Under the pieces are notes generated by a model. The model was not told the origin of the DNA. It searched no databases and saw nothing but the letters and a program-made list of their open reading frames with translations. From the NCBI GenBank assembly GCA_000149265.1, contig CH002510.1, forward strand, positions 191,176 through 255,175: a DNA stretch of 64,000 nt, given 5' to 3'. Made by a program: the position numbers and the translations under genes. Below are positions 59,244 through 64,000 of the stretch, piece by piece. Numbering within the stretch: position 1 is the stretch's first letter; the number at the start of each line of letters is the position of its first letter. Source of the stretch: Ciona savignyi. Its lineage: Eukaryota; Chordata; Ascidiacea; Phlebobranchia; Cionidae.

Positions 59244-59924
59244 ATGTTATTAGTGTGCGGGGAGAATGGAAAACGGTGTAAGTTGGTTATCTGTAGACAA
59301 ATGTTTTCTTCCGGTTCGCATATTGTTTATTTCGTAGGATAAAAATATCTGTTTATCGCTGTGTATAGAATGACATTTGTTATAATTTAACGATTAGTTT
59401 TACTTCGTGGCGGAGTTAGTTTGGAAAATATTTAGATTTTGAACATTTCGCGAACATTTCGCCTCGTTGCGTATATTAAAGAAAAAAGTTATTTGGAGGG
59501 ACCTTGTATTGACAATCTTTATTACTATATATCAGTTTAGTCGCATGTATCTTTAAATACATTAATTTTTAATGTTGAACGGACGCAAATCGTAGATCCC
59601 CACGGTCTATAAATCCCATCTTCGCCACGGTTAAGCGACTTAATGGAAATTGTGCTGATTTTTATTTATCACAAGATTGTATCTATTTGATATTGCTAAT
59701 AGATTAAACAACTTGACCGTGGGCACACATCATTTGGACGACGGGTGACGTCGAAAAAAAAACGAATCGCAACCACATTAGCAATACTAACCGGTACAAA
59801 CAAGCTTGTTTTATTTGATGAAGAACAAGAAAATAGAGCGTTCAGCGCTGGCAGTGTATGGGACTTAGACAGTACAAAAAGTGAACTAGATAAAATATAC
59901 AATTTTACTACAAGACCTTTTTGA
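59244..59924 (+). CDS. candidate three-exon small gene, unknown function
   Basis: Exons 59244-59275, 59596-59629 and 59703-59924 join in phase to give 95 residues. The last exon is the strong part: after TGCTAATAG it is open for 73 codons with protein-like composition (basic RRVTSKKKRIATT, hydrophobic LAILTGTNKLVLF, acidic DEEQENR, then GSVWDLDSTKSELDKIYNF) and ends 19 bases before an AATAAA at 59944-59949. The first exon starts at an ATG; its donor must be ACG|GTGTAAG rather than the better GTAAGT two bases on, which would break the frame. I do not recognise the protein; no signal peptide or membrane segment is obvious. The gene is convergent with TOP2 at 60 bp. A different first exon is possible. 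Confidence 0.5.
59661..59666 (-). promoter_or_regulatory. likely TOP2 polyadenylation signal
   Basis: TTTATT on the + strand, AATAAA on the - strand, about 320 bases after the TOP2 stop. Use of this site would make the TOP2 3' UTR run antisense through the last exon of the small + strand gene at 59703-59924. Confidence 0.4.
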
Positions 59925-59983
59925 AAAATAAGCTCAAATCTGCAATAAAACAACGAATTCTTGGCTGGACTTGTTGAGCAGAT

Positions 59984-62900
59984 TTAAAAATCGCTCTCAT
60001 CCTCATCATCACTGTCAAAGGTGTATTTAGTTTGCTTTCTGCTACGACCAGTTGTCACTCTTTTCTGGACCGGAGAGTCGGGGTCACCAATGTGAAGCTC
60101 ATCATCATCATCGTCATTATCACTGCCCGACCACACGTTCCTAGTCTTCTTCGACGTTTTGCTTTTTATTGGCGACGCCTTTTTTCGTTTGGCGTCAACT
60201 TCATCAAGTTTCTTTACAAGGACTTTTGCCACTTCTTAAAACAAAATTATTTTTTTTTAATTTTTGGTGGTTTTGGGATTAGTCTTTAACCTCTATGTGG
60301 CTAATAAAAATTTAGCGCAATGAGGGTTGTTATTATTCACAGATTGGTTGTCATGATACAGCTTACGACTACGTTAATAAATATAATAAAAATACAATTA
60401 TTGAAATTAAGCTAACATGAAAATCATTACTTTTTGGAGGTTTATTTTTGTCAGAGCTGTCCCCATCACTGACAGCCAACAATTTCTTCTTCCTTTTCAT
60501 TGTTTTCTTCGGCTGAACAACCTGGGAGTAAGGAACAACATTGTTGTACTGTGTTGGGACAAGAGCTTGTTTATGTGAGAGTGTTAAGATTGGTAATCTA
60601 TTCTTTGAGAACACACACAATTAAAAGTAGAATCTAAGCGGTGATAAAAATCAATAAACTGGCAATGTAATGCGGGGGTTGGTGGTTTATGTTTGATCAT
60701 TGTCATGTTGACATGACCTGTTACAAAGTGTGTTTAAAGAGTGAATTTTAACTGTAAAGTGTGTTTTGGTCGCATTACAAAAATGGAACGCGTCTGACAA
60801 CTGTATTTCAAAGAATAATGTTAGAAATGTTTATTCTGTCCACACCTCTTGGTCAGAGTCGAGCCCCATCATAACATCAAACGAGTATTTTTTCTCTTTG
60901 GTTTTGTCTGAATCAGATTCATCATCTGACAATCTAAGATGAGATCAATATAGAAATGCTTTAATTAAAATGGGTAAAACCTCCAAAATGAACATCATTA
61001 CCAAAAACAAAACAAAATTATATTATATAAGGAATTAAGTAGTTTAAACTTTAAAGCACTTAAACATTCATGTATTAACATGACAACTTTACTTTCTGAT
61101 AAGAGTTCCAACAATGCATATTGTGCAATTATTATAGAATATATCTGCATGTCCAAATTCTGCCTACTGGCTGGTGTAAGGATAATATGTACCACACCCT
61201 ACATACCATTTTGGCACTACAGTTTTATATTATACAGTATGTCATTCCTTAAGATTTACATTTCTGTCCCTGTTTATTACCATGGACTTTCTCTGACAAA
61301 GTTACCGTATATTATAAAACCAAAATGTTGCACACAAAGTATAAAACTTAAACATACTGCACAATATCAGCGTTCTTCTCTTTGTCTGAGTCGTCGTCAG
61401 AATCCAAGTCAGAATCCACAACTTTTTTCACCTCTGTAAAATAACAAAATATAAGATGACTGGCCTGATCACTTCATTTAATAAATGGAAAATAAAAATT
61501 AACTTTAGACTATTGCAGACATGATACACATTTGCTGTTTTTGTGAAATAATTTTAAATTCTTTTAATTTGAGAAAGCTGAAAACGGACTGTTGTTTATG
61601 CATGTTTTGTGCTTATTATTGTTCTTTGATGTCTATGTTAATTTACACAACTATTGTGTGCACACTGCACAGACCAAATGTCTATGTTCTACTTTGTGTT
61701 TCTTCTTAAATTATGTTGATTAACATCACCCTTTTTTAGAAATATAATACAAAAAGAACATATATATTATAACAAAAATTGTACTTTTCTCATTAAGAGT
61801 GAGATTGTGTAAGTTCTAATTAAACGAATATTAATTTAGACACCCTGTTTACGACATACGGGTTTTAGTTGTTCTTGCTCGTTTCTCCCGAGTTGGAACA
61901 AAATCTTCAGAGTCGTTTCCGACCGACAACGATCCAACGAAGTCACTTTCGCTGCCGGAATCCGCAGAGTTCTTTTTCTGACTCTTCTTGAACCCGAGAG
62001 TCGTTTGCTTCGTCCCGGCTTTTACTCCTGTAAATACCAGGTGGGGGTTACAGTGGAAAACTGGAGAAATAGTGGAAAAAGGGCTGAGATGTACGAGTCT
62101 TAGTAACTAATCGTAAATTGAAGACGTTATTTCAAATTAGACATTGAAAGAGGCATCATGAAAATATTCTGTACCTGATTTCTTCAGTCGACTAAGTAGG
62201 GAGGGAGGTTGGTCAGAATCGAAGCCATTAGCATCAGAGGCTGGAAAAGGGTTGAACATTAATGTATCCATCTTGCTTGCTAACTCAAGCACACTTACAA
62301 TCAACCTCAGATTTAATGTCTTTCTGGAAGAACGTTTCCAACTTTTTTGTCGAAGTGTCTTCCTTCTTAACTTTCTTATCCTCCTTCTGCAGTTGAACAA
62401 ATACATTGGTGAGTTACCTTTTATACTATGTTTGTTTAAGCATTTATAAAAGGGTACTAAACTACAACGTGGAAAGGCCACTTAATAGTTGGTTCTAACA
62501 CTACATGGTTCACCCTTCAACACAACCCTTATTTTCGATTTAATATTCCTTGCTGTCAATTACATTCAAGCAGAGCTTTCCGACCTTAATCTTTGGTTTC
62601 TTGTCCTGTGTAGTGAGTCGAGCTCTCAGCGCAGGATCGATCATCGGTTCGACTCGGATCCCATCCTTGGATGGTTTCGTCTCCGCCTTCTCCATCACTT
62701 TGCTCTTTCCTCTTCCTTTGGCTCCAAACATCTTCTTCTTGGGAGCCTCCTCTAGGGCCATTGTTGCGTCATCTTGTTCTTTTTGCTCGACTCTCTGGGA
62801 AGTTTTTTTTATAAAACCAGAAAAAAGAGTTTTTTCACCAATAAATGTTTTTAGGCACAAGATGCTAAAACTGTTTGTTTCCACATAAACCTGGTTGTTA

Positions 62901-64000
62901 TGGACCGACTGTCTAATTTCTATTCGAAAATATTATATAAACAATATTGATGACGTTGATCAACATTGACCAATTGGGGCAACATCTAATTATTACCGCG
63001 AAACCACATATCAACCAGGTTCAGATAACACTGATCCACTGCACAAAAGATGTCGCACAAATGTGTTAAAACTGCTTTGATTGATTTGTAACTTTAACAG
63101 CCATGGCCAAAGTCAAATAATTTGCGAAATTAGTAATTCTAAAAATTTCAGAAAAAACACCCATGGTTATAATCAGACTTCTTTAAAACACCCATGGGTA
63201 CAAGTAAATAGAAAGTAAACTTACCTCTAATTCTTCCATGAATTTATCAAGATCGTCAATCCAAAGTTCCTTTGGTGTCTTTTTCTTCAAGTCTTCCAAC
63301 TCGCCACATTTAGCATCCCTCTATGACAACAACAACAACCATTAAATTATTTCTTACGATAAAAAAAAAGTTTGTGGCAGCAACTTCCTTATTAGTGGTC
63401 TACCACATTCAATTAAAAGTATTTATAAACAAAAACAATAAATTTACAAACAAAATAAAAAAATTGAATTTTTATTATAATTTTATAAGAGTTTAAACAA
63501 AAACGGTGCTACTTGAATCAAACAAACCTGTCTGAGCAATTCCTCCTTCCTCTCTTTACTGAGACTCCACAATGGCATGCTGAGAATGTAGTTGAAATCC
63601 GGACCTTTTGTATCCTCCACTTCTGCTGATTCTTCATCACCAGATGCTGATTCCTCCACTTTCTGAGCAAATAAAATATATTGATGAGAACCAAAAATAT
63701 AATAAAAAAATAAACATAATAATAGATTTCACAAATGCTGGAAAATTATTTTAATATTTGATTATGTTTTTTCCAACATTAGCAAAATATTTATGATTTG
63801 ACTTTTTGGTTTAAAAACTGTAGAATACCTTTCTACAATGCAAGGCAAGAATTCTGACATTGGATAAGAACCAATTACATACAGTGATATTAATGTGCCC
63901 TCACCGCACTGAATAAATTTTACAGAAGTAGATTGCTTGCCTAAATTTACACAAAAGTCTTAAAAAATAACATTTTCCCACCTTAGAAATGCTGCTCTTC
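59984..64000 (-). CDS. TOP2: DNA topoisomerase II, C-terminal exons (5' part outside window)
   Basis: Exons in transcript order: (64000)-63982, 63662-63528, 63320-63225, 62794-62585, 62386-62299, 62240-62175, 62027-61860, 61433-61358, 60933-60846, 60521-60431, 60234-59984; about 428 residues with consistent phases. The conserved end of the catalytic core is clear: GPDFNYILSMPLWSLSKERK, then ELEDLKKKTPKELWIDDLDK, as in animal TOP2A/TOP2B. What follows is the species-variable C-terminal domain: basic runs alternating with acidic serine clusters (KKLETFF, DFVPTREKRARTTKTR, SDSDKTKEKKYSF), ending in YTFDSDDEDESDF. In the family this tail directs nuclear location and is phosphorylated by CK2 and mitotic kinases. 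The enzyme passes one duplex through another with ATP; catalytic domains lie beyond the window. A single invertebrate TOP2 is expected, so no A/B assignment. Confidence 0.93.

Noticed and set aside
59696-59953. - strand ORF of 85 codons downstream of TOP2
   Set aside because: The same stretch gives a more protein-like + strand terminal exon ending just before AATAAA; the - strand frame is taken as its shadow.

Overview
The window looks like nuclear DNA of a tunicate, most likely an ascidian such as Ciona. It is AT-rich, its genes are chordate orthologues split into many short exons by small GT-AG introns, and the introns and intergenic gaps are full of short transposons and a tRNA-like SINE. 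Species is an inference. All gene models below were made by hand: exons were accepted when splice sites, reading phase and family similarity agreed. No alignment or expression data were available.

Layout. 1-14.8 kb (+): a BRCA1 orthologue without its 5' end, 21 exons ending in two BRCT repeats; its last intron holds two apparently identical 526-bp TA-flanked MITEs and a 100-bp assembly gap. 16.4-18.6 kb (+): a two-exon NT5DC2/3-type HAD 5'-nucleotidase-like gene. 19.2-21.9 kb: repeats, including a hAT element with a MITE nested inside. 21.9-25.0 kb (+): NEK6/7 kinase. 25-28.8 kb: SINEs and a 1.07-kb hAT element. 28.8-34.4 kb (+): a type II membrane sulfotransferase of the HNK-1ST/CHST family, with a foldback element in an intron. 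35.0-36.0 kb: a LINE reverse-transcriptase fossil (-) cut by a hAT MITE. 36.6-45.2 kb (-): a NACHT-type P-loop NTPase gene; one intron holds a 3.4-kb transposon with ~1.2-kb inverted repeats and a frameshifted transposase-like gene of a family I cannot name. 46.5-50.2 kb (+): RPL5. 50.4-57.5 kb (-): a CCDC190-like coiled-coil gene, with a young non-autonomous LTR retrotransposon in an intron. 59.2-59.9 kb (+): a candidate three-exon small gene of unknown function. 60.0-64.0 kb (-): the C-terminal exons of DNA topoisomerase II.

The genes do not form a pathway cluster. BRCA1 and TOP2 act in DNA repair and topology, NEK6/7 in mitosis, RPL5 in translation; their nearness looks incidental. Two convergent pairs (RPL5 / CCDC190-like and small gene / TOP2) have very close or overlapping 3' ends. 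The least explained items are the long-inverted-repeat transposon, the foldback element with 9-bp target duplication, the short NACHT gene and the small gene at 59.2 kb.
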